Below, one piece after another: positions 45,938 through 53,729 of a stretch of 64,000 nucleotides of DNA. The stretch spans positions 2,473,626 through 2,537,625 of the forward strand of contig NZ_VOIL01000001.1 of the NCBI RefSeq assembly GCF_007994735.1. Direction: 5' to 3'. Under the pieces are notes generated by a model. That model saw nothing but the letters and a program-made list of their open reading frames with translations. It made no database searches and was not told the DNA's origin. Made by a program: the position numbers and the translations under genes. Every line of letters starts with the position of its first letter. Position 1 is the first letter of the stretch. The DNA is from Nesterenkonia populi (GTDB lineage Bacteria; Actinomycetota; Actinomycetes; Actinomycetales; Micrococcaceae).

Positions 45938-47154
45938 TGCTGGCGCTCCTCAGCGGAAAAGTCACTCTCGGGGCCCGTTGCCGTCTCAGCATCGCGGGAG
46001 TCGTTGGAGTATCCGATCGGATTAGAGGCGGACAGCTCGGCTTCGATGATCGCCGGAATCTCCTCGGCTCGAATGCAGCGAACCAGATGCCGGTCGCCCT
46101 CACCGGGGCCAGACTCGGTGGCATCGGCCACGCCGGACGGTGTTCCCTCGCTCTCGGGCCGATACTGGCGCAAGGCGGGATTGTCTTGCCGGCACGCATC
46201 CATCACGAAGGGGCACCGGTCTGCGAACCGGCAGCCCGCGGGAACATTGCGCAACGTCGGCACCGCTCCGGAGATGATTGGCAGGTCGTGGGAGTTATCG
46301 GTCTCCAAAGATGGCGTGGAAGCCAACAAGCCACGGGTATAGGGGTGGGCTGGGGCGTCGAAGAGGGTATGCACGTCGGTGTCTTCGATGACCTGACCCA
46401 GGTACATCACGATCACCCGGTCACAGATCTCGGCGATCACCCCTAGGTCGTGGGTGATGAACATAGTACCGGCGTCGAACTGGGCGCGTAGCTCCTCCAT
46501 CAACTCCAGGATTTGGGCCTGGGTAGTCACATCCAACGCTGTTGTCGGTTCGTCGGCGATGAGCAGTTCAGGCTCGCAAGAGAGTGCCATGGCGATCACC
46601 ACACGTTGCCGCTGCCCGCCGGAGAGCTGATGAGGGTACTGTGCCATCCGCAGGGCAGGCTCTGGAATCCCGGTTAGCTCCAGCATATGCACGGCCTTGT
46701 CGTGGGCCTGTTTCTTCGAAAGCGTGGTGTGGGTTCGGATCGCTTCGATCAGCTGGTTACCGATGCTGTAGACGGGGTTGAGCGACGACATCGGGTCTTG
46801 GAAGATCATTCCCAGCCGGCCACCGCGATAGTTGCGCATTCGGTCCTCGGGAAGCTGGAGCAGTTCGGTGTCGCCGTCGAAGACTACTGAGCCTTGGTAG
46901 TAAGTGGTGTCCTCATCGAGCAGACGCATCACCGATTCTGCGGTGACTGACTTGCCGCATCCGGACTCGCCGACGATACCGAGCACTTCGCCACGCGCCA
47001 CGGTGAAGGAGACGCCGTCGACCGCGGTGACCTCGCCGTCTTCAGTAGCGAAGGTAGTCCGCAGATCGCGAACCTCTAACACGTTCGAGTTGGAATTTGG
47101 CTCCGACGCCTGTCCTCTGGGGCGTGAAGTTGTCGGGGGTGAGGAAATGCTCAT
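45934..47154 (-). CDS. Oligopeptide ABC transporter ATPase (OppD/DppD-like)
   Basis: A 406-residue ATPase. Walker A is [15 protein letters not shown], the Q-loop is [19 protein letters not shown], the signature is [15 protein letters not shown] and Walker B is [12 protein letters not shown]. The oligopeptide-transporter C-terminal Cys cluster is present ([17 protein letters not shown] and the later LVRCIRAE), which in relatives binds an iron-sulfur cluster. Acidic N- and C-terminal extensions are added. It overlaps the upstream permease and the downstream ATPase. Confidence 0.94.
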   Translation of the reverse strand: MSISSPPTTSRPRGQASEPNSNSNVLEVRDLRTTFATEDGEVTAVDGVSFTVARGEVLGIVGESGCGKSVTAESVMRLLDEDTTYYQGSVVFDGDTELLQLPEDRMRNYRGGRLGMIFQDPMSSLNPVYSIGNQLIEAIRTHTTLSKKQAHDKAVHMLELTGIPEPALRMAQYPHQLSGGQRQRVVIAMALSCEPELLIADEPTTALDVTTQAQILELMEELRAQFDAGTMFITHDLGVIAEICDRVIVMYLGQVIEDTDVHTLFDAPAHPYTRGLLASTPSLETDNSHDLPIISGAVPTLRNVPAGCRFADRCPFVMDACRQDNPALRQYRPESEGTPSGVADATESGPGEGDRHLVRCIRAEEIPAIIEAELSASNPIGYSNDSRDAETATGPESDFSAEERQQ

Positions 47155-48245
47155 CGTGTTCCTTCTTCCGAGTCATCATCGCTTCGGTCGTTAGGGCCCG
47201 CCCCAGAAGCGCTGGCGGACCGCACCTTTGCTTGCGTAAGGGCCCCAGCGGGCTGGTCCGCAGCCTGTCTGGCTGCTTTGCGAGCCCGGCCCTTGCTACC
47301 TCCACCTTTGCCGCGATAGGTGGGGTCCAGCAGATCCCGCAGCCCGTCCCCGAGTAGATTGATTGCGAGGATCGTAGCCATGATGAAGATTCCGGGGAAG
47401 GCCGTCATCCACCAGGCGTTGTAGATCACCGTCCTGCCGTCCAGCAGCATGTTGCCCCACGACGGGGCAGGAGGCGGCACACCGGCGCCCAGAAAGCTCA
47501 GCGCGGCCTCTGTGATGATCGAATCCGCGAATACGAAGGTGGCCTGCACGATCAGCGGCGAGACCACATTCGGTGCCATGTTGATCCAGATGATCCTGGT
47601 TCGGGAGGCTCCCTGGGCCTTCAACGCCTCCACGAAAGTCTGTTCTTTGACCACCAGGGCTGAAGAGCGGACGATCCGGGCCACATAAGGAGTGAAGACA
47701 ATCGTCATAGCGATCACGACATTCGAGGTCTGCTGACCCAGGGCCGCCATGATGGCAATCGCCAGCAGGATCGCCGGAAACGCCATCAAACCGTCGCTGA
47801 TGCGCATCAAGATCATGTCCGCGACCCGACTATAGGCGGCATACAGGCCCACCGCGCAGCCCAACACCGCGGTGCAGACCGCGGTGACGGCACCTACTAG
47901 CAGTGAGACTCGAGCACCCTCCACCACGCGGGCCAGAACATCGCGACCGTAGTTGTCGGTCCCGAACGGGTGCGCCCTGCTGGGAGCCTGAAGGCGGTTC
48001 GCTGGGTCCAACTCCAGCGGCGACGGTGTCAGTATTGGCCCAAAGATGGCCACCAACGTAACCAGAAGGAGGATGATGCCCCCCGTCAGTGCCAGCTTAT
48101 GGGCGCCGAATCGGCTGAGGAACCTCGACCCGCGTGAACGGGTCTTGTCTATCCTATTCAGCGAGCCCACCGTCATACCCTTGGGCTTACCGCCACCCGG
48201 AGACGCAGCTTCGAAACCGGTCTGCGAAGTAGATGTCTGTGTCAT
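47151..48245 (-). CDS. Oligopeptide ABC transporter permease (OppC/DppC-like)
   Basis: A 364-residue inner-membrane permease with six helices. The N-terminus is long (about 45 residues), and the first helix is LALTGGIILLLVTLVAIFGP. The EAA loop region reads VEALKAQGASRTRIIWINMA PNVVSPLIV, followed by SWGNMLLDGRTVIYNAWWMT. GTDNYGRDVLARVVEGARVS is the typical OppC start. The C-terminal tail is Arg/Lys-rich. It overlaps its neighbours on both sides. Confidence 0.94.
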   Translation of the reverse strand: MTQTSTSQTGFEAASPGGGKPKGMTVGSLNRIDKTRSRGSRFLSRFGAHKLALTGGIILLLVTLVAIFGPILTPSPLELDPANRLQAPSRAHPFGTDNYGRDVLARVVEGARVSLLVGAVTAVCTAVLGCAVGLYAAYSRVADMILMRISDGLMAFPAILLAIAIMAALGQQTSNVVIAMTIVFTPYVARIVRSSALVVKEQTFVEALKAQGASRTRIIWINMAPNVVSPLIVQATFVFADSIITEAALSFLGAGVPPPAPSWGNMLLDGRTVIYNAWWMTAFPGIFIMATILAINLLGDGLRDLLDPTYRGKGGGSKGRARKAARQAADQPAGALTQAKVRSASASGAGPNDRSDDDSEEGTR

Positions 48246-49201
48246 TAGCTGTCTCCTCCAGCGAAGCGAACCCTTGGATCGAGCACACTGTAGAGAACAT
48301 CGACCAAGAAGTTGATCAGCACGTAGGAGACCGCGATCATCAGCACTACTCCCTGGATCACTACCAGGTCACGCCGCTCCACGCTGTTGACGATCAGCTG
48401 ACCGATCCCAGGAATATTGAACACTGTTTCCACCACAGCCGCCCCAGCGATCAACGTCCCCAAAGTCTGACCGATAGTGGTGATGATGGGCAGTGCGGCG
48501 TTGCGTAGCGCGTGCTTGTATAGCGTCACGCGCGCCTTCAGCCCCTTCGCTTTCGCCGTCTTCATGTAGTTCTTCGACAACGTGTCCAGCATCGCGGTAC
48601 GTGTCATTCTGGCTATTAGGGCTGCTTGCATCGCTCCCAGAGCGATCGCCGGGAGAGCCAGATATCGCAAGGCCTCCCCTAACCCCTGGTCAGGCGGGAC
48701 ATACCCAGCAACTGGTAGCCAACCCAGGATCACCCCAAAGAGCAACATCAGGAACAGTCCCAGTAGGAACGACGGCACTGAGATCCCCATCAGCGCACCA
48801 ACCATGACTGTCTGATCGGCCCCAGTGCCCTGCTTCTTGGCAGCCACAATGCCTGCCGGTACGCCAATCAAAATCGCCAGCACCTGAGCCAAGACCGCCA
48901 GGTTGATCGTGGGACCCAAGGCGGCCAGCAGCACTTCGGTGACGGGCAGGCCAATGAACAAGGAGGTCCCTAGGTCGCCAGTAAGCGCGGCCCCAACCCA
49001 GGAAAAGAACTGCACCAGCAGCGGGTCATTGAGACCCAGGGACTCGCGCAGCGCGTCGACCTGTTCCGGGGAGGCATCCGGCCCCAGCATCACCGCCGCA
49101 GCGTCACCGGGCATCAGGTGCATCAGCCCGAACGTCACCACGGCGACGACGCTCAATACGGGCACCAGTGCCAGAGCCCGCCGGACCACATAGCCAACCA
49201 T
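48245..49201 (-). CDS. Oligopeptide ABC transporter permease (OppB/DppB-like)
   Basis: A 318-residue permease with six helices. Seen are YVVRRALALVPVLSVVAVVT in the first helix, LMPGDAAAVMLGPDASPEQV, and the EAA loop MKTAKAKGLKARVTLYKHAL RNAALPIIT. VFNIPGIGQLIVNSVERRD near the end is characteristic of DppB. First gene of the ten-gene leftward operon; the operator region at 49202-49359 is shared with the divergent regulator. Confidence 0.94.
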   Translation of the reverse strand: MVGYVVRRALALVPVLSVVAVVTFGLMHLMPGDAAAVMLGPDASPEQVDALRESLGLNDPLLVQFFSWVGAALTGDLGTSLFIGLPVTEVLLAALGPTINLAVLAQVLAILIGVPAGIVAAKKQGTGADQTVMVGALMGISVPSFLLGLFLMLLFGVILGWLPVAGYVPPDQGLGEALRYLALPAIALGAMQAALIARMTRTAMLDTLSKNYMKTAKAKGLKARVTLYKHALRNAALPIITTIGQTLGTLIAGAAVVETVFNIPGIGQLIVNSVERRDLVVIQGVVLMIAVSYVLINFLVDVLYSVLDPRVRFAGGDS

Positions 49202-49229
49202 GTATCCTCCACGTTAATTGTGCATTTCC

Positions 49230-49245
49230 TGTGTGTTGCATCACA
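49230..49245. promoter_or_regulatory. CRP/GlxR-like operator before the peptide operon
   Basis: TGTGTGTTGCATCACA has the TGTG-N8-CACA form, like the site at 27071. It lies 29-44 bases before the first permease gene and over 110 bases before the divergent Lrp-type gene, so it should overlap the operon promoter. Confidence 0.45.
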
Positions 49246-49306
49246 TGTTCGATTAGGTGCCATGAGTCTGATCGCCAAGAAAAACGACGTCAACTCGCTA
49301 CGTGCT

Positions 49307-49325
49307 AATGTCGAAATCAGACATT
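49307..49325. promoter_or_regulatory. Inverted repeat, candidate Lrp/AsnC-type operator
   Basis: AATGTC-N7-GACATT forms a perfect 6-bp inverted repeat, 35 bases before the Lrp-type start codon in an A+T-rich stretch. Autoregulation and control of the divergent peptide operon by this regulator would fit. Confidence 0.4.
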
Positions 49326-49359
49326 TTTATGACGACACTCCTTAAGAACTGAGGCCCTA

Positions 49360-50319
49360 ATGTCGCGATCTTCCGCAGAGCTCGACATGAAGATGATGGA
49401 GGCCCTGCATGTGGATGGCCGCGCCTCTTGGCAACGTATTGCCCACGCTCTTGGCGTTAATGAGCGCACAGTGGCGCGCCGCGGTAACGCCCTGCTGGAA
49501 TCTGCCACGGTGCAAGTGGTTGCTATTGGCCTGCCGGCCTTGGGACATGTGGTGGCGCTTCGTTGCGGCCACGGACAGGCCCGGATGACCTCGCGTGCGC
49601 TGAGCCAGCACGCAGCCAGTCACTGGGCGCATGTAACTACCGGCGATTTTGACGTGGTTGCTGAAATCACCGCAGAGTCTCAGGAGGAGACCAGTTTTCT
49701 TCTCGAAGAACTGCCTGCCGTGGCAGGTATTCGGGATATACGCACTTATCCGGTTATCGAGTACTTGCGCCTGGCTCGGTGGTGGAACCTAGGCATCCTT
49801 TCGGCCCATGAACGGGCCGCCATCAGAACCTCAGCCGGGCTGAGTTCCAACCAGCACATCGGCACCACGGAGAACCTTACGGACCGGGACCAGGCTCTGT
49901 TGCAGGCCTTGGAGCTGGATGGACGCATGTCTTATGAAGAACTGGGTCGCCGCACGGGAACCTCTGATGTCACCGCCAAACGGCGCCTCGACGCGCTGCG
50001 CCGGGAAGGCGTGATTGCCATCCGAGCGGTCATCGACCCTGAGGCCTTAGGGCTGGGAACCGAGACGCTGACCTGGCTCGATGTGCCGCCGAGGCATCTG
50101 GAGACCGTGGCCGAGGGGATTAGGCGTTCGGAGCACATAAAGTACGCCTCACGCATTGCTGGCCCGTGGGACTTCATCCTGAAGAATCACGTACGGGATA
50201 GGACCGCTACTGACGAGGTGCTTCCAGACGAACCGTGGGTGGAGCACATCACCAGCATGAACATTTCGGTGGCTTTGCGAACCGATAAACGCAGCATGGT
50301 GCCCACCTCTCCCAGATAA
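49360..50319 (+). CDS. Lrp/AsnC-family regulator with two HTH-ligand units
   Basis: A 319-residue regulator built as a tandem. HTH 1 is DMKMMEALHVDGRASWQRIA HALGVNERTV (residues about 8-40). The first ligand-like domain has ITAESQEETSFLLEELPAVA. HTH 2 is DQALLQALELDGRMSYEELG RRTGTSDVTAKRRL (about 178-215), followed by a second effector region ending VEHITSMNISVAL. Double Lrp proteins of this length are frequent in actinobacteria. It is divergent from the peptide-scavenging operon and probably responds to an amino acid or N-acyl amino acid. Confidence 0.88.
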   Translation: MSRSSAELDMKMMEALHVDGRASWQRIAHALGVNERTVARRGNALLESATVQVVAIGLPALGHVVALRCGHGQARMTSRALSQHAASHWAHVTTGDFDVVAEITAESQEETSFLLEELPAVAGIRDIRTYPVIEYLRLARWWNLGILSAHERAAIRTSAGLSSNQHIGTTENLTDRDQALLQALELDGRMSYEELGRRTGTSDVTAKRRLDALRREGVIAIRAVIDPEALGLGTETLTWLDVPPRHLETVAEGIRRSEHIKYASRIAGPWDFILKNHVRDRTATDEVLPDEPWVEHITSMNISVALRTDKRSMVPTSPR

Positions 50320-50559
50320 TCTTCATGCTCAGGGGGGGCTTGTAGCCCGCCTGCATAGGGGTGGAGCGCCCCAGCTTCTCCCCCACTGCCCTGCGGGCTG
50401 TGGCTCGCTAGCATCGGGGCCTAGTAAGTGCCTCGGCACCTTACTAAGGTGAGATTCCTCGACATTCCGTGACGGCGAGAAATTTTCCGCTAATCGAATC
50501 GCCCCAGCATCGCAGCAGCGAGCTCTAGGCGGGCAACTGTCGCTAATATCCTGCGTGAA

Positions 50560-50670
50560 GGTCTCAGCGCGGATGCGTTCCCCGACGGTTAACTCCATGG
50601 GGCTGTTGTCGTATGCGTCACAGGAGATGCCGATCGATAGCCGATGGCCCTCGATCTCCAGGTAGCCCAT
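50560..50670 (-). mobile_element. IS3-type transposase OrfB fragment
   Basis: The minus-strand frame reads MGYLEIEGHRLSIGISCDAY then DNSPMELTVGERIRAETF. The GDxYDNAxAE-like signature near the C-terminus of IS3/IS481 DDE transposases is recognisable as CDAYDNSPMEL. Nothing else of the transposase is intact. Confidence 0.45.
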
Positions 50671-50729
50671 GCAGGGGTACGTCGCTTGCTCGTAGCGCCG
50701 GAAGGCGTGACGGAGGACACGCCCCGGAG

Positions 50730-50935
50730 GGTTTCCATAATCATGCGATGCTCATCGCACGGGGATGTGCAGAACGTGCCACCCTGGCAGGGGTCGCAAG
50801 GGACCTCCGGCCTAACGACGGGCTTTACTGAAATGGATACGGCAGGCTGAGGTCGACGAAGGATCCCGCGAAGGCACTCCCGGCGGTGATCTTAGGGAGT
50901 TGCGGCCATGGGGGGCTAAGACAAAGCACACGGAG
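50730..50935 (+). mobile_element. IS3-type OrfA (HTH) remnant with frameshift
   Basis: One plus frame gives ATLAGVARDLRPNDGLY and a stop. The next frame continues KWIRQAEVDEGSREGTPGGD LRELRPWGAK. Read together this is the VARDLxxxxxTLxxWVRQAxVD pattern of IS3-family OrfA proteins, broken by a frameshift near 50828. It lies opposite in strand to the OrfB-like fragment, so the debris is rearranged or from two elements. Confidence 0.5.
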
Positions 50936-51000
50936 TAGGAGGGGGTCTGCCCCGGCCACGGTCTACCCAAGGCTACGCACCTCTGGTCGACTTGTTTGAC

Positions 51001-52170
51001 TCAGAGCCGCGCGAGGAGCGCCGCCAGCAGGGCGATCCGCTCCGGGATTGATTCTAGCCGGACCTGCTCATGAGCTGCGTGGGCTCCTGCGCCGTCGGGA
51101 CCAAAACCGTCTAAGGTCGGCAGGCCAAGGGAGCCAAAGAAGTTCGTGTCTCCGGCACCTGCCGCAGGACGCCCGCCGACGGCGGCGAGACCCGCGTCCG
51201 AGGCAGCCTGCTCCACCACGGCGAGTAGCTTTTCATCGGCGACGTCCGCCTGCCAGGCGTGGCGCTGGGACAAGGTTTCGACCTCCAACTGGGCATCGGG
51301 ACGCACGGGGCTGAGCTCTCGGATGGAGGCCAGCACCTTCTCCTCCACCTCAGGGGTGCGGAACCGCAGCCCCACCTCCACCGTTGCCACAGCAGGCACC
51401 ACGTTAGTCTTGCCACCACCGCTGATGGTTCCGACATTGCACAACACGCCACCCGGCGCGGTGTCTTCGGCCGAGCCGATAATCTCGCGCAGGGCGAGGA
51501 TCTGATCCACCAGCTCTTCAATGGCGTTGACTCCCCCCTCTGGGTCAAGGGCGGCATGGGACGCGCGCCCGGTGATCTGAAGCCGGAGTCGCGTGCTGCC
51601 GAGTCGGCCTACCTTCAGCCCTCCGCCCGGGTGAGGAGATTCGAAGCCCAGCACGGCGCTGACTCCCTCGGCACTATCCCGCAGCAGCTCTCCCGAGCTG
51701 GGGGAGCCGACCTCCTCGTCACCGACCACAACCACGCGCACCGGCGGCCGTGAGAGTCCTAACTCTGTGCTGACGCTCAATCCCTGGTGCATGATTAACA
51801 GCCCGGACTTCATGTCAAAAAGGCCGGGCCCATAGGCGAGGTCTCCCTCGATCCGGAACGGCATCTTCTCCAGTGTTCCGGTGGGCCATACCGTGTCGGA
51901 ATGTCCGATGAAGAGCACCGGAGCGGCATCACGTTGCACGCCCGCGCCGGGGATGTCCATTACGAGGTGTGTCCCCCACTCCCCCTCATGCGCCACGACC
52001 TCGGGATCGTGCTCAGCGAAGAGCCCCCTCACCTGCTCGGCGACGGAGGTGACCCCAGGGGCGTCCCCGGTGGGCGACTCCGTCATGACCATTCGTTCCA
52101 GAAGTTCAAGGGTGCTGTCATAACGGTTCCTCGCCAGGTCAAGCAGGGCAGTGGGAGAAGAGTTGTCCAT
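51001..52170 (-). CDS. M20-family peptidase/deacylase, module B
   Basis: A 389-residue M20 metallohydrolase with FIGHSDTVWPTGTLEKMPF (His, Asp), GPGLFDMKSGLL, VVVGDEEVGSPSSGEL, LGFESP and GAGAHAAHEQV as active-site motifs. The dimerisation domain has LQITGRASHAALDPEGGVNA. It is clearly paralogous to the module A enzyme (shared DTVWP, GTL, GDEEVGS, GGVNA). ATG 52170 is chosen; the frame extends further upstream across the promoter region. It is divergent from the GNAT-SIS-racemase operon and shares a 51-base intergenic region with it. Expected role: deacylation of N-acyl-L-amino acids. Confidence 0.85.
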   Translation of the reverse strand: MDNSSPTALLDLARNRYDSTLELLERMVMTESPTGDAPGVTSVAEQVRGLFAEHDPEVVAHEGEWGTHLVMDIPGAGVQRDAAPVLFIGHSDTVWPTGTLEKMPFRIEGDLAYGPGLFDMKSGLLIMHQGLSVSTELGLSRPPVRVVVVGDEEVGSPSSGELLRDSAEGVSAVLGFESPHPGGGLKVGRLGSTRLRLQITGRASHAALDPEGGVNAIEELVDQILALREIIGSAEDTAPGGVLCNVGTISGGGKTNVVPAVATVEVGLRFRTPEVEEKVLASIRELSPVRPDAQLEVETLSQRHAWQADVADEKLLAVVEQAASDAGLAAVGGRPAAGAGDTNFFGSLGLPTLDGFGPDGAGAHAAHEQVRLESIPERIALLAALLARL

Positions 52171-52179
52171 GGGGCTATG

Positions 52180-52192
52180 ATACGCAACGTAT
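52180..52192. promoter_or_regulatory. Palindrome ATACG-CAA-CGTAT in the divergent module B promoter
   Basis: A perfect 5-bp inverted repeat with a 3-base centre lies 10 bases before the M20 start and 30 before the GNAT start. It overlaps a TATGAT box (52176-52181) on the plus strand. A shared operator for both transcripts is likely; the binding protein is unknown. Confidence 0.45.
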
Positions 52193-52221
52193 AAACATGA
52201 GCCCGGCTTCGAGAGGACCGC

Positions 52222-53037
52222 ATGAGACATCAGGATGCAGCCGCGCCCCTTTCGCACGCCATGCCGAAATCAATCAGCCTGGCCGGTGGAATCGTGGTCC
52301 GGGGTCTCACTGAGGTCGCCGAGCTAGAAGCAGCATGCCGGCTCTACCGTGACGTCTTCTCCTACAGCGGGGAGGACCAAGGAATCAACGCCCGACTGCT
52401 GAAGAATCTGCTCACCTACGGCGGAACTGTCATCGGCGCCGTCGATGCCGCGGGCACCGTCCGCGGCATCGCATTCGGATGGACGGCGTTGGAAACCGAT
52501 CAGGGGGACCCACACATCTACCATTTCTCCCAGGCTGCAGTAGTCTCGCAGGATCTACAGGGCAAGGGCGTCGGTCGCGCATTGAAGAACGTCCAGGCCG
52601 CCGTCGCCCATCGGCAGGGGTCAAGCCGGATGCGGTGGACCTACGATCCGATGAGCAGCCGCAACGCTTACTTCAACCTTGATGTGCTCGGCGCACGGGG
52701 CCGTTGGTTCACCCGCGACGCCCTCGCCGGGCCGGGCACCGATCGCATCACCGTAGAATGGCGACTCGGCGAGAAGCCGTCGCCGACTCAGCAAGCAACT
52801 ACTCTCAGCGAACTGGAAGCGGAGCTCTCGGCGCACCGGCTGACGGAACCTGGCCAGATCCGAGCGAGCGGCGACTCGACGGCTCTCGCCGTCCCCGCCC
52901 ACCAGCCCACTGATCCAGGAGTCATCGAAGTGTTGCGCTCGCGCTTCAGCGAGATCTTCGACCAAGGATTCGTGGCGATCTCTTGCCGCCGCGTAGCCGA
53001 GGATCTGGCCGTCTACAGCTTCGCGAGGCGTGCATGA
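52222..53037 (+). CDS. COG3375-type GNAT acyltransferase, module B
   Basis: A 271-residue GNAT protein. Seen are GGTVIGAVDAAGTVRGIAFG W, HIYHFSQAAVVSQDLQGKGV GRALKNVQAAVAHRQG (acyl-CoA loop QGKGVGRA) and RMRWTYDPMSSRNAYFNLDV LGA. The WTxDP-RNAxFNLxxLGA pattern is shared with the module A protein. It is followed by overlapping SIS and racemase genes (ATGA, then TGATG). Expected role by context: N-acylation (perhaps N-succinylation) of D-amino acids. AGAGGA precedes the ATG; a second ATG at 52261 is possible. Confidence 0.82.
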   Translation: MRHQDAAAPLSHAMPKSISLAGGIVVRGLTEVAELEAACRLYRDVFSYSGEDQGINARLLKNLLTYGGTVIGAVDAAGTVRGIAFGWTALETDQGDPHIYHFSQAAVVSQDLQGKGVGRALKNVQAAVAHRQGSSRMRWTYDPMSSRNAYFNLDVLGARGRWFTRDALAGPGTDRITVEWRLGEKPSPTQQATTLSELEAELSAHRLTEPGQIRASGDSTALAVPAHQPTDPGVIEVLRSRFSEIFDQGFVAISCRRVAEDLAVYSFARRA

Positions 53038-53729
53038 AAAGCACGGACAGCGAAGAGTCTTCGACCGCCGGCCACGAGCCCTACGGTGCAGAGCCCGAGA
53101 ATCGGCGCGGCCTGGACAGCCCGGCCGCTCGTTTCGGAGCTAGCATGTCCCCGCGGACCTCGTCCAAAACCCTGCAGGCGCGACTGGTCCGCAAGGAGCG
53201 CGAGAACCTGGAGCGCGTCTTCGACAGCTTCGAGAACGAGGACTCGGTAGCCCGGGCTGCGGCACTGATCGCCGGCGCCCGCCGTCGATTCATCGTGGGC
53301 CATGGCAGGTCTGCCGCCTTCGCTCACCTGTTGGATCTGGACCTCTCCCATGGGGTCTCACAGGTCTCGCTCATCGATGGTCAGAGCACCCGCAGCATCG
53401 ATGTGCTCACCGATGTGCGCAGCACCGACGTCCTGGTTGCGTTCTCACTGCGCCGCTACCGTCGAGAGACCGCCCCCCTGGTGCAGGCCTTTGCCCGGCG
53501 CGGCGGGACGGTAGTGGCAGTTACGGACTCGGTTGACTCCCCGCTGGTACGGCCTGCGAGCGAGGTGGTGATCGTTCCGACCGACTCTGCTTCGGTCACG
53601 GACTCCGCCACCGGCATCGCCGCGGTGATCCATCTGCTCACCGCGCTCACCACGGCAAGTGCCAAGGGAAGCCGTCGGCGGCTGACCGAGAGAGAATCAC
53701 TGATCCAAGAGATGGGACCGTATATCTGA
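53034..53729 (+). CDS. SIS-domain protein, RpiR-like without a recognisable HTH
   Basis: A 231-residue protein. Residues about 58-231 form the linker and SIS domain of RpiR/MurR-type regulators (NLERVFDSFENEDSVARAAA LIAGARRRFIVGHGRSAAFA, TDVLVAFSLRRYRRETAPLV, GTVVAVTDSVDSPLVRPASE). The usual 75-residue N-terminal helix-turn-helix is missing. In its place is a polar, Glu/Ser/Arg-rich stretch. It may act as a sugar-phosphate or amino-sugar-binding protein or as a regulator that lost DNA binding. It overlaps both neighbours, so it is made together with the GNAT and the racemase. Confidence 0.75.
   Translation: MKSTDSEESSTAGHEPYGAEPENRRGLDSPAARFGASMSPRTSSKTLQARLVRKERENLERVFDSFENEDSVARAAALIAGARRRFIVGHGRSAAFAHLLDLDLSHGVSQVSLIDGQSTRSIDVLTDVRSTDVLVAFSLRRYRRETAPLVQAFARRGGTVVAVTDSVDSPLVRPASEVVIVPTDSASVTDSATGIAAVIHLLTALTTASAKGSRRRLTERESLIQEMGPYI

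Larger units (their letters stand above)
50320..51000. other. Gap with insertion-sequence debris
   Basis: The 681 bases between the Lrp-type gene and the module B M20 gene hold no intact gene. Two stretches resemble IS3-family transposase parts (separate entries at 50560 and 50730). They separate modules A and B. Confidence 0.55.
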
